From Streptomyces sp. CG4 (lineage in GTDB: Bacteria > Actinomycetota > Actinomycetes > Streptomycetales > Streptomycetaceae): a stretch of 64,000 nt of DNA. The stretch covers positions 1,984,001 through 2,048,000 of the forward strand of contig NZ_CP163525.1 of the NCBI RefSeq assembly GCF_041080655.1. The letters run 5' to 3'. The translations under genes and the position numbers were made by a program. Shown in pieces: positions 1-7,516 of this stretch. A model generated the notes under the pieces. The model saw only the letters and a program-made list of their open reading frames with translations. It did no database searches and was not told the origin of the DNA. The number at the start of each line of letters is the position of its first letter. The stretch's first letter is position 1.

Positions 1-2
1 TC

Positions 3-1850
3 TGGGCCGCGGTGTGGGAGTACTTCGACATCGACGCCACCACTCCGTACGAGCGGGTGCTGGCCGATGAGACCATGCCGGGTGCGCGCTGGTTCCCGGG
101 CGCCTCCCTCAACTACGCCCACCACGCGCTGCGCAACCTGGACCCGGAGGCGCTCGCGATCACCGCGCTGGACGAGACCGGAGCCGCCTACGAGATCACG
201 GGCCGGGAGCTGCGCGCCCAGGTCGCCTCCGTCGCCGCCACCCTGCGCGACCTGGGCGTCGGACAGGGCGACCGGGTGGTCGGCTACCTGCCCAACACGC
301 CCCACGCCGTCATCGCCTTCCTCGCCACCGCCACCCTGGGCGCGGTGTGGTCGGTGTGCGGCCAGGACTACGCGCCCGAGGCCGCAGCCGACCGCTTCGC
401 CCAGCTCGAACCCACGGTGCTCATCACCGCGGACGGCTACCTCTTCAACGGCACCCGCCACGACCGCCGCGCCGCCTCCCTCGACCTCGCCGCCGCCCTT
501 CCCACGCTCAAGGCCACGGTCCTCGTGGATCACCTGGGCCATGCGTGGCCCCCGACCCGGGCCGCGCGACTGACGGTTCCCTGGGAGGACGCGGCCACCC
601 GCACCGAGGACCTCGCCATCGCCCCGGTTCCGTTCGACCACCCGCTGTGGATCGTCTTCTCCTCCGGCACCACCGGCCTACCCAAGGGCATCGTCCACGG
701 CCACGGAGGCGTCCTGCTCGAACACCTCAAGACCCTCGGCCTGCACTCCGACCTCGGTCCCGGCGACCGCCTGCTGTGGTACACCACCACCCACTGGATG
801 ATGTGGAACCTCGTCGTCTCCACCCTGCTGACCGGCGCCACCACCTGCACCTACGACGGCAGCCCCGCGCCGGTGGCGCACCCGGACGTCCTGTGGGAGC
901 TGGCGGCCCGCCACAAGGTCACCGTCTTCGGCACCAGCCCCCAGTACCTGCTGGCCATGGCCAAGCTCGGCGTCGACCCCGCCGCGCACGACCTTTCGGC
1001 CGTCCGCGTCATCGGCTGCACCGGCTCCGCCCTGCCCGCCTCCGCCTACCCCTGGGTCCGCGACCACGTCGGCGCCGGCATCCAGCTGGCCTCCACCAGC
1101 GGCGGCACGGACGTCGTCTCCGGCTTCGCCGGCAGCGCCCCCACCACCCCGGTGTGGGCGGGTGAACTGTCGGCTCCCAACCTCGGGGTGGCGCTCGCGG
1201 CGTACGACGGCGCGGGACGGCCGGTCGTCGACCAGGTCGGCGAACTGGTCGTCACCCGGCCCATGCCGTCGATGCCGCTGTACTTCTGGAACGACCCCGA
1301 CGGCAGCCGCTACCGCGACACCTACTTCACCGCCTACCCGGGCGTGTGGCGGCACGGGGACTGGATCACTCTCACCTCCCACGGCTCGGTGATCGTGCAC
1401 GGCCGCTCCGACGCCACGCTCAACCGCAACGGCGTCCGCCTGGGCAGCGCCGACATCCACGACATCGTCGAACGCCTCCCTGAGATCGCCGAGGCCCTCG
1501 TCATCGGTGCGGAGGAACCCGACGGCGGCTACTGGATGCCGCTCTTCGTGGTCCTCGCCGACGGGGTCGGTCTGGACGAGTCCCTGTGCGAGAAGATCCG
1601 CGACGCGATCCGCACCGGCGCCTCACCCCGCCACGTCCCCGACGAGATCCTCGCCGTGCCGGCCATCCCGCACACGAAGACCGGCAAGAAGCTCGAGGTC
1701 CCGGTCAAGCGCCTCCTCCAAGGCACCCCCGCCGACCAAGTCCTCAACCCCTCCGCGGTCGACAACCCCGACCTGATCGCCTACTTCGCCGGCCTGGGCG
1801 CCGAACGCCGCCAGGCCCGCCGCCCGCACACCCCCGAAGGCGTCTCGTGA
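3..1850 (+). CDS. Acetoacetate--CoA ligase, 5' end outside window
   Basis: ATP-dependent activation of acetoacetate to acetoacetyl-CoA (ANL adenylate-forming superfamily), cytoplasmic. The reading frame is already open at base 3 and reads into the characteristic N-terminal VWEYFDIDATTPYERVL and ARWFPGASLNYA segments, so the true start lies upstream; about 615 residues are visible against about 650 for the family. The AMP-binding P-loop FSSGTTGLPKG sits about one third of the way in, STSGGTD follows, and the C-terminal PHTKTGKKLEVPVK carries the catalytic lysine. It overlaps the DoxX-like gene by four bases (GTGA), implying translational coupling. The product also feeds the same acetoacetyl-CoA pool used by the ethylmalonyl-CoA cluster 20 kb downstream. 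High confidence in family. Confidence 0.93.
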   Translation, partial: WAAVWEYFDIDATTPYERVLADETMPGARWFPGASLNYAHHALRNLDPEALAITALDETGAAYEITGRELRAQVASVAATLRDLGVGQGDRVVGYLPNTPHAVIAFLATATLGAVWSVCGQDYAPEAAADRFAQLEPTVLITADGYLFNGTRHDRRAASLDLAAALPTLKATVLVDHLGHAWPPTRAARLTVPWEDAATRTEDLAIAPVPFDHPLWIVFSSGTTGLPKGIVHGHGGVLLEHLKTLGLHSDLGPGDRLLWYTTTHWMMWNLVVSTLLTGATTCTYDGSPAPVAHPDVLWELAARHKVTVFGTSPQYLLAMAKLGVDPAAHDLSAVRVIGCTGSALPASAYPWVRDHVGAGIQLASTSGGTDVVSGFAGSAPTTPVWAGELSAPNLGVALAAYDGAGRPVVDQVGELVVTRPMPSMPLYFWNDPDGSRYRDTYFTAYPGVWRHGDWITLTSHGSVIVHGRSDATLNRNGVRLGSADIHDIVERLPEIAEALVIGAEEPDGGYWMPLFVVLADGVGLDESLCEKIRDAIRTGASPRHVPDEILAVPAIPHTKTGKKLEVPVKRLLQGTPADQVLNPSAVDNPDLIAYFAGLGAERRQARRPHTPEGVS

Positions 1851-2194
1851 TCCTCTCCGCCTCGCTGACCTGTCTCATCGCGTTGATCTTCGCCCTGCTG
1901 GGCGCGGCCAAGATCCTGGCCCTGGGTCCGATGCCCGAGCCGGCCGCCCACGCCGGCTTCACCACCGCGGCCTACCGGGTCATCGGCACGCCGGAGCTGG
2001 CGGGCGCCATCGGCGTGGCCCTCGGCCCGGTCGTACCGCTGTGCGGCGGCCTGGCCGGTATCGCGCTGCTGATGCTGCTCGCCGGTGCCGTGACCACGCA
2101 CGTACGCAAGGGCGACGGGCTGACCAAACTCCTCCCCGCGGTGACATGCGCTGCTTTGGTCGCCTGGTATCTCGTACTCCTCGCCGGCCTCTGA
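1847..2194 (+). CDS. DoxX-like small integral membrane protein
   Basis: A 115-residue, very hydrophobic protein with four predicted membrane spans. The sequence resembles the DoxX-like (DoxX_2) family: a first helix with LLGAAKIL, a PELAGAIGVALG helix, a GLAGIALLMLLAGAVTTHVRKGD segment split between helix and loop, and a last helix LVAWYLVLLAGL. The GTG start overlaps the acetoacetyl-CoA ligase stop in a GTGA junction. Family members are poorly characterised and their role is not predictable from sequence. A longer frame reading through from upstream is only the shadow of the ligase. Good confidence as a gene, modest for function. Confidence 0.8.
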   Translation: MILSASLTCLIALIFALLGAAKILALGPMPEPAAHAGFTTAAYRVIGTPELAGAIGVALGPVVPLCGGLAGIALLMLLAGAVTTHVRKGDGLTKLLPAVTCAALVAWYLVLLAGL

Positions 2195-2266
2195 CCCGTT
2201 CCGGGGGATTGTCGGCCTCCACTCGTCCTGTTAGCGAGCCCACGGCGGGGCTGGCAGACTGAATCT

Positions 2267-2971
2267 GTGGTTCCGCTGATGGTCGCGGCGGATCAGATCG
2301 CGTCCTCATCGCTTACCGGCGCCAGTGTGGTATCAGCCTGCGCACTGCTCTTCACCGTCGCGTCGTTCTGGTGGCTCAACGCCCGACAGGGACGCCTGCA
2401 GGCGTGGGAACCTCATTCCTTCGCGGCGATCGTCCACGGTTCCACGGCACGCCTACGACTGCCGCTCGTCCTGCACAACACCGGTCCCCAACCGATCGTC
2501 GTGCAGGACCTCATCCTGACCTTCCCCGATGAGCCCGCCTCTCATCTGCCACTCCTGTGGGTGTCCTCGCCGTCCCGGCTCCAACCGGGGCCGGACGAGG
2601 AGGCGAAGCTGCCCGCCGGATTCGTCGTCCCCGGCAGAGAAGCGCAACAGCTTTTCCTCGAGTTCGAGGCACCGTTTTCCGGATTCCTCCCGGAGGCCCG
2701 TGACTACAAGGCCCAGATACAGGTGCGGGTCGGCCACCGCAAGGGGTGGCGCCCCCTGCTGACGTTCATCTTGAGGGCCGCCAACATCATCGATCCAGGT
2801 CACTACACCGTTTACAACAACGCACCGGTCGAGCTGACGAAGGAAGACCAGAGGAGAGCGGACGCCGCGCTTCTCGAGCTGCTGGAAGAGCACGGGGACG
2901 ACTCCCCTCCGGGCGGCAGGAGACAGGAAGACCCTCCGAATGACGAAGGTGACGCCGACACGAGCCGCTGA
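2267..2971 (+). CDS. Hypothetical membrane-anchored protein
   Basis: A 234-residue protein with one N-terminal hydrophobic segment (about residues 17-35, ending in FWWLNARQGR). A soluble domain with beta-rich character follows (LRLPLVLHNTGPQPIVVQDL) and then an acidic, proline-rich tail from about residue 195. The HNTGPQPIVV-type region resembles domains of membrane-anchored hypotheticals in other actinomycetes, but I do not recognise a named family. The start is GTG at 2267; an ATG four codons later is possible. It stands alone between the ligase/DoxX pair and a degenerate stretch. Function unknown. Confidence 0.6.
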   Translation: MVPLMVAADQIASSSLTGASVVSACALLFTVASFWWLNARQGRLQAWEPHSFAAIVHGSTARLRLPLVLHNTGPQPIVVQDLILTFPDEPASHLPLLWVSSPSRLQPGPDEEAKLPAGFVVPGREAQQLFLEFEAPFSGFLPEARDYKAQIQVRVGHRKGWRPLLTFILRAANIIDPGHYTVYNNAPVELTKEDQRRADAALLELLEEHGDDSPPGGRRQEDPPNDEGDADTSR

Positions 2972-3237
2972 TATCAGTCGACGCAACCGGCCGCCGCGAG
3001 GTCGAGCGCAATGTCCGTGATCATGTCCGCCCGGCCGCCGACCATCCTGCGCCGGCCGGCTTCGACAGGGATCGCCCGGGTGTCCAGGCCGTGACGGCGC
3101 GCCGTGGCAACGGCGTGCCGGAGGAAACCGCCCGCGCAGCACTGCGCAACCTCAGCCGCCCCGGATCCGGCGCGACGAACACCCGCTTCAACACGACATC
3201 TCCCTGACACCCAAAACGATCAATCCGAACGTCATCC
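2972..3237. other. Gene-poor stretch before truncated methyltransferase
   Basis: About 265 bases with no convincing gene. Short frames on both strands (minus-strand 2974-3210, for example) look like coding DNA by composition, but I cannot assign them to a family and none has a good ribosome-binding site. Because the next gene is truncated, this may be the other side of a rearrangement. That is inference only. Confidence 0.3.
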
Positions 3238-3627
3238 GTGTTCGAGACGGCCGCACCCGATTCCGTCGCCCACCTCGACCGGCTCGCCACGAGCGATCTC
3301 GGCCGCTCCTACAAACAGCGCATGCTCGGCGCACTCGCGGTACGAGCCGGGCACCGGGTGCTCGACCTCGGCTGCGGACCCGGCACCGACCTGGAGACGC
3401 TCGCCGAGGCGGTCACCCCGACCAGCGCCGTCATCGTCCTCGGCGAGCCGGTGGCTGGAGACCAGTACGGCGGCACCTCGCCGGGCCTCGGCGCTGCCTG
3501 TTCCCGCACTGTGGACGTTCCCCTCGTCACGCCTTTCACCGGTGCGTACCCGGTCGTCGAAGGTGGATGCCGGTCGCGCCGAAGGGGTGGCGGCGCGGTC
3601 CGGAAGGGCCCTGAGGGAGGCGCGTGA
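3238..3627 (+). pseudogene. Truncated class I SAM-dependent methyltransferase
   Basis: The first roughly 60 residues read as the normal N-terminus of a class I methyltransferase, ending in the SAM-binding motif I (VLDLGCGPGTDLETLAEAV). After TPTSAVIVLG the family pattern stops: no motif II or III follows, and the remaining residues are arginine/glycine-rich shadow-like sequence, giving 129 residues against the usual 250 or more. The 3' end overlaps the convergent membrane-protein gene by about 90 bases. Most likely a gene fragment left by a deletion or rearrangement near 3430-3480. A very short functional protein is unlikely. Confidence 0.55.
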
Positions 3628-4561
3628 ACAGGAGAGCCGCCGTGATCACGGAAGTGGCCGGACCGGCGCCGAGCGTGAGGGCGGCCAGGGCCGGAACGGA
3701 CGTCAGTGGTCCCGTCCCGAACACCGGCCACAGGGCGTCGCGGAACGCCGTCGCGACACTGATCGCGACGCAGCCGGCGACCACCGACGCCTCGGCGATG
3801 CGGCGGAGCCGGGTGCGCGGCGACCGGGCGACGAACCCGGCGACCGCGTTGCTGATCACGCAGAACGCGAGTTTGCAGGTCCCCACGACGATCAGCATCC
3901 AGGCGATGAGCAGTGGATCCGTCCAGTGTTCGCCGATGGCCTGGGCGCCGGTGATGCCCGCCGCCGCCAGCGCGCTCAGCGCGACGAACACCGTCATCGC
4001 CCGGCGACGCACCCACTCCACGGCGTCCGCACCGGCCCAGCGCCGTACCACTGGAATCCGCCGGCAGACGAAGACGGCGTCGTCCAGCCAGTCGTGCCGC
4101 GGGACGCGGGACGCGCCGGGCCACCGACGGCGGCGCACGAGCGGCACCGCTGCCGCCACGGTGAGTACGGAGTTGACGACCAGCCCGCTGATCAGCACCG
4201 ATGTCCATCCCGAGAACGAGGAAGGCGTACGGGCGACGACCGCGGCCCATTCGGACGTCAGCGTGAGCCCGACCAGCGCGGTCATCACCCCCGCCGCACG
4301 CACCGTCTGCCGCGCCCGGTCCGCGCCGCCCGGCGCCTGCCAGGCGAGCAGTCGTAACCCGATCACCAGCGCGAGCATCGGCGCCGTGAACTGCGTCAGG
4401 GACACCACCACGTCGTAGGGGTCGTCCTGCCACGGGCTCGCCGCCCTGACCGTCTTGTCCTGGGTCGCCAGCACCGTCCACGCCTCGAACACGGCGGCGA
4501 CACCAAGGTTCACTCGGACCACGGCCGAGGACGCCCGGCCGTTCTCCTCCGTAGGTTCCAT
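3536..4561 (-). CDS. Multi-spanning membrane protein, divergent from padR
   Basis: A 341-residue membrane protein with roughly eight hydrophobic segments (for example PMLALVIGLRLLAW, VLISGLVVNSVLTVAAAVPLV, AMTVFVALSALAAAGITG). No family is recognised. The start is ATG at 4561. There is no Shine-Dalgarno sequence in front of it, and a promoter-like TTGTCA-16-TACTAT places the transcription start about at the ATG, which suggests a leaderless transcript. It is divergent from the PadR-type regulator at 4644 and shares its promoter region, so it is probably a target of that regulator. Confidence 0.65.
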   Translation of the reverse strand: MEPTEENGRASSAVVRVNLGVAAVFEAWTVLATQDKTVRAASPWQDDPYDVVVSLTQFTAPMLALVIGLRLLAWQAPGGADRARQTVRAAGVMTALVGLTLTSEWAAVVARTPSSFSGWTSVLISGLVVNSVLTVAAAVPLVRRRRWPGASRVPRHDWLDDAVFVCRRIPVVRRWAGADAVEWVRRRAMTVFVALSALAAAGITGAQAIGEHWTDPLLIAWMLIVVGTCKLAFCVISNAVAGFVARSPRTRLRRIAEASVVAGCVAISVATAFRDALWPVFGTGPLTSVPALAALTLGAGPATSVITAALLFTRLPQGPSGPRRHPFGATGIHLRRPGTHR

Positions 4562-4570
4562 GAGGGGCAA

Positions 4571-4619
4571 TAGTACGCACCTCGTACTACGTGACAAGTA
4601 GTATCGCGGCTCGTAGTAT
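4571..4619. promoter_or_regulatory. Divergent promoter with PadR-type operator half-sites
   Basis: The 82-base gap between the membrane gene (minus) and padR (plus) contains a perfect inverted repeat, TAGTACG (4571-4577) with CGTACTA (4583-4589). GTAGTAT occurs as a direct repeat at 4598-4604 and 4613-4619. Plus-strand promoter: GTGACA (4591-4596), 17-base spacer, TAGTAT (4614-4619). Minus-strand promoter: TTGTCA (4597-4592), 16-base spacer, TACTAT (4575-4570). The two -35 boxes overlap on opposite strands, so one regulator bound to the half-sites would control both directions. Confidence 0.6.
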
Positions 4620-4643
4620 GCGGGGCAGGAGGCAAAGAGACTC

Positions 4644-4955
4644 ATGCACAGCAACGACGCCCAGATGCTCGTGCTCACCGTCCTCGCCGACGGCCCGCTG
4701 CACGGATACGCCATCAACACCGCGATCGAGGAACTCACCGGCCGCCGGCTCGGCCCCGGCAGCCTCTACGGAGCGCTGTCCCGGCTGGAGGCGCGCGAGC
4801 TGATCCGGCCCGCGGACGAGGCGGCCGACGCCCAGGAACGCCACCGCACGATGCGGATCACCGACACCGGCCGCGACCAACTGCGCACCGAACTCCAGCA
4901 GATGGCCCGCATCTCCGCCGCCGGTCTGCGCGCGCTCGGAATCACCCCGGCGTGA
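4644..4955 (+). CDS. PadR family transcriptional regulator
   Basis: A 103-residue winged-helix regulator of the small PadR (PadR-s2) type. The family signature is clear: MLVLTVLADGPLHGYAI, then GPGSLYGALSRLEARELI (recognition helix and wing), then MRITDTGRDQLRTEL leading into a C-terminal dimerisation helix. A good ribosome-binding site, GCAGGAGG, lies upstream of the ATG. It overlaps the next gene by four bases (GTGA). PadR regulators of this arrangement are usually autorepressors that also control the linked membrane protein. The repeated TAGTAC/GTAGTA half-sites in its promoter fit that. Confidence 0.88.
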   Translation: MHSNDAQMLVLTVLADGPLHGYAINTAIEELTGRRLGPGSLYGALSRLEARELIRPADEAADAQERHRTMRITDTGRDQLRTELQQMARISAAGLRALGITPA

Positions 4956-5716
4956 ACGCGGCCACGCTCCTGACCCGGCTCTACCCGCCGGCGGTACGCG
5001 AGCGCTGGGGCGAGGACATCAGCCACGAGGTGTCCGCATCGGGCATCCGCTCCTGGCCCGACACCCTCGCCGGTGCCGCACGGCTCTGGCTCCACCCCGG
5101 CGACTGGCCCGAGTCCTTCACCGGCCAGACCCGCCGCGTCCTGACCGTCGCCCTGTTCGCGCTCACCGCGGCCACCGGGCTGCTGCTGCGCTCGGCCGAA
5201 CCCTCCACCACGCTGACGGCCGACGTCCACCACCCGGCCACCAGCCTGTGGCTTGCCCCGCTCCTGCTCGGCATCGGCCTCGCCGCACCGCTTCCCCCGC
5301 TACGCGGCGACGCACTCCGCCGCCTGGCCTCTGCCGCGGTCCGCGCCCTGGCGGCCCCGGCCGCCGCGTTCCTGGCCATGTGCCTGATGGCATGGAGCGG
5401 CACTGCCGAACACGTCACAGGTGCCGCCGACGCCGCCATGGTCCTCGCCTACTGGCTCACGCTCGGATTCGCCGCGTTCCGTCTGTGCGCCCTCGTCGCC
5501 CGCGTGGCCCGGACCGCCGCCCTGCCGACGACGCGTCGCCTGTCCACGGCTCTCCAGTTCATCGGGGCGGGACTGGCCCTCGCCGCGAGCCAGAACCTCC
5601 TCGCCGTCGTCCGGACCGTCCCCCGCCCCGGCTCCCTCGCCGAGACCCTGGCACTGAGCATCCTGGCCGCCGCGGCGATCAGCGCCGGCCACGACCTGCG
5701 GCGCAAGCGGGCATAG
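4952..5716 (+). CDS. PadR-associated membrane protein
   Basis: A 254-residue protein translationally coupled to padR (GTG start inside the padR stop). The N-terminus, LLTRLYPPAVRERWGEDI, is the cytoplasmic head seen in membrane proteins encoded next to PadR regulators. Then come about six hydrophobic helices: one near residues 55-70, a pair at 95-140, and three towards the C-terminus ending in LALSILAAAAISAGHDLRRKRA. Function is unknown; the partnership suggests a regulator-controlled membrane stress or efflux-like role, which is inference. Confident as a gene. Confidence 0.75.
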   Translation: MNAATLLTRLYPPAVRERWGEDISHEVSASGIRSWPDTLAGAARLWLHPGDWPESFTGQTRRVLTVALFALTAATGLLLRSAEPSTTLTADVHHPATSLWLAPLLLGIGLAAPLPPLRGDALRRLASAAVRALAAPAAAFLAMCLMAWSGTAEHVTGAADAAMVLAYWLTLGFAAFRLCALVARVARTAALPTTRRLSTALQFIGAGLALAASQNLLAVVRTVPRPGSLAETLALSILAAAAISAGHDLRRKRA

Positions 5717-5789
5717 CCCCCAGCAGAAGCGCATGGTCGGGCGTCGCCGTCCATCACCATCATCCGAGGCATCGCAGAGGGAACTTTCG

Positions 5790-6527
5790 ATGACCGTCTC
5801 ATCCCCGCAGGTCGTTGTCGTCGTGCCGACCTACAACGAGCGCGACAACCTACCCGTTCTGGCCGGCCTGCTCGCGGACCTGCCGGTGCCGAACCTGCGC
5901 CTCCTCGTGGTCGACGACAACTCACCCGACGGCACGGGCGAGGTCGCCGACCGTCTCGCCGGCGAGGCACCGGACACCGTCGGCGTGCTGCACCGCGGCA
6001 CCAAGGACGGGCTCGGCCGCGCCTATCTCGCCGGAATGACCCGCGCGCTGGACGAAGGCGCCGACGTGGTGATCCAGATGGACGCCGATCTCTCGCACCC
6101 GCCCTCGGCGATCCCGGCCATGGTCGACACTCTGCTGCTGACGAACGCCGCCGTCGTACTCGGCTCCCGCTATGTGGCAGGTGGTTCGACCGCCACCGAT
6201 TGGCCGTGGCACCGCAAGGCCCTGTCCGCCTGGGCCAACATCTACGTCAACGCGATCCTGCGGCTGCGGGTGAAGGACGCCACCGCCGGATTCAAGGCAT
6301 GGCGAGCCGAGACGCTCCGCGCGATCGACCTGCCGTCGATCCGCAGCAACGGGTACTCCTTCCAGGTCGAGATGAACCACCGCACCGTCAAGCGGGGGCT
6401 GACCATCCTCGAAGTGCCCATCAGGTTCGAGGAACGCACGCGAGGAGCATCGAAGATGAGCCTGGCGGTACAGCTCGAATCCGCGCTCACCCCGTGGAAG
6501 CTGCGCTTCGGCAGGACGCCGAGCTGA
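5790..6527 (+). CDS. Polyprenol monophosphomannose synthase (GT2)
   Basis: Transfers mannose from GDP-mannose to polyprenyl phosphate on the inner face of the membrane, supplying the lipid-linked donor for protein O-mannosylation and glycolipids in actinomycetes. The 245-residue protein is a single GT-A domain: VVVVVPTYNERDNLP at the N-terminus, VVDDNSPDGTGEVAD, then the metal-binding QMDADLSHPP, and the acceptor-side TAGFKAWR and SNGYSFQVEM motifs typical of DPM1/Ppm1. There is no C-terminal membrane domain, so it must associate with membrane through partners or peripherally. Start ATG at 5790, with GAGGGAAC before it. It stands alone, not linked to an lnt-like partner. Confidence 0.88.
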   Translation: MTVSSPQVVVVVPTYNERDNLPVLAGLLADLPVPNLRLLVVDDNSPDGTGEVADRLAGEAPDTVGVLHRGTKDGLGRAYLAGMTRALDEGADVVIQMDADLSHPPSAIPAMVDTLLLTNAAVVLGSRYVAGGSTATDWPWHRKALSAWANIYVNAILRLRVKDATAGFKAWRAETLRAIDLPSIRSNGYSFQVEMNHRTVKRGLTILEVPIRFEERTRGASKMSLAVQLESALTPWKLRFGRTPS

Positions 6528-6619
6528 GACCTCGTGGTGCGCCGCGGATTCGGCACACATGGCTGCGGATGCGGCACACATGACTCCGGGAGTCGCGCTC
6601 GGGTGGGGGGCGACCGATG

Positions 6620-7516
6620 TCAGGTGGCGGGGCACGGCGGAGTGAAGTCGACCGCCGGGAAGTACCGTGCCCATTCGGCTCTGGTGATCAGCGGGTACGC
6701 GCTGTCGCAGATGCGGGCGGCGACCCTGTCCAGGCCGGTGTCCCACAGCCGGATCGTGTAGTCGTTGCCGCCGGTGGCCAGGGTGTTGCCGTGCGGGCCG
6801 AACGCCACCGCCGGTACCGGATTCGCAGGGCCGGTGAGGACAGCGGGAGCAGCCGGGCCGCTCACGTCCCACAGCAGGATCTTGCCGTCGGCGGCGCCGG
6901 CTGCCAGCCGGCGGCCGTCCGTGGAGAAGGCCAGCGCGTAGAGCCAGGAGCCGGACGCCCGTAGCCGCATCACCTTCGCCGGGCGACGCAGGTCGCCGAC
7001 GTCGATCAGCCAGACCGTCCGGTCCGTCCGGTGGACGGCGGCCAGGCTCCGGTCGTCGGGGCTGAACATGCCGTTGGTCAGCGGGTCGGACCGGAACGGG
7101 GACGGCAGTTCCCGGGGGCTGCGCGGATCGCCGATGTCCCAGAATCGCAGCGAGCCGGACTCGCCGGTGCTCGTCACCAGCGTGCGGCCGTCCGGCGGGA
7201 ACGACGCCATCGTGATGGCCGGCCCGCCCTCGGCGATCCGGCTCAGCGGCCGGGGACGGGCGGGATCGGTCAGGTCCCACAGTCCGGCCGCGTGCTGCGC
7301 CCACACGGCCAGCAGGTGGCCGTCCGGGCCGAAGCCGGCCCCGGCGACTTCGCCGGCGTGGTGGGCAAGGAGCGAGGTGAGCCGCGGTCTTCGTGGATCG
7401 GTCACGTCCCAGACGCGGACGGTGGTGTCCTCGCCGGCCGTGACGAGGGTACGGCCGTCCGGGCCGAACGCCACGGACCGGACGAACCTGGTGTGCCCGC
7501 GCAGGACCGCCAGCGG
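6620..7516 (-). pseudogene. C-terminal WD40 half of nSTAND protein, cut off by in-frame TGA
   Basis: This is the direct in-frame continuation of the gene at 7517-10399: the only interruption is a TGA at 7519-7517. Straight after it the protein resumes as PLAVLRGHTRFVRSVAFGPDG and carries six more WD40 repeats (ending VRVWD, AGLWD, LRFWD, VWLID, ILLWD and IRLWD). It finishes with the usual C-terminal tail of Streptomyces nSTAND-WD40 proteins, ICDSAYPLITRAEWARYFP. An internal ATG at 7474 could allow reinitiation of a 284-residue fragment. There is no frame shift and no other damage, so the mutation looks recent, or the stop is read through or a sequencing error. Confidence 0.75.
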
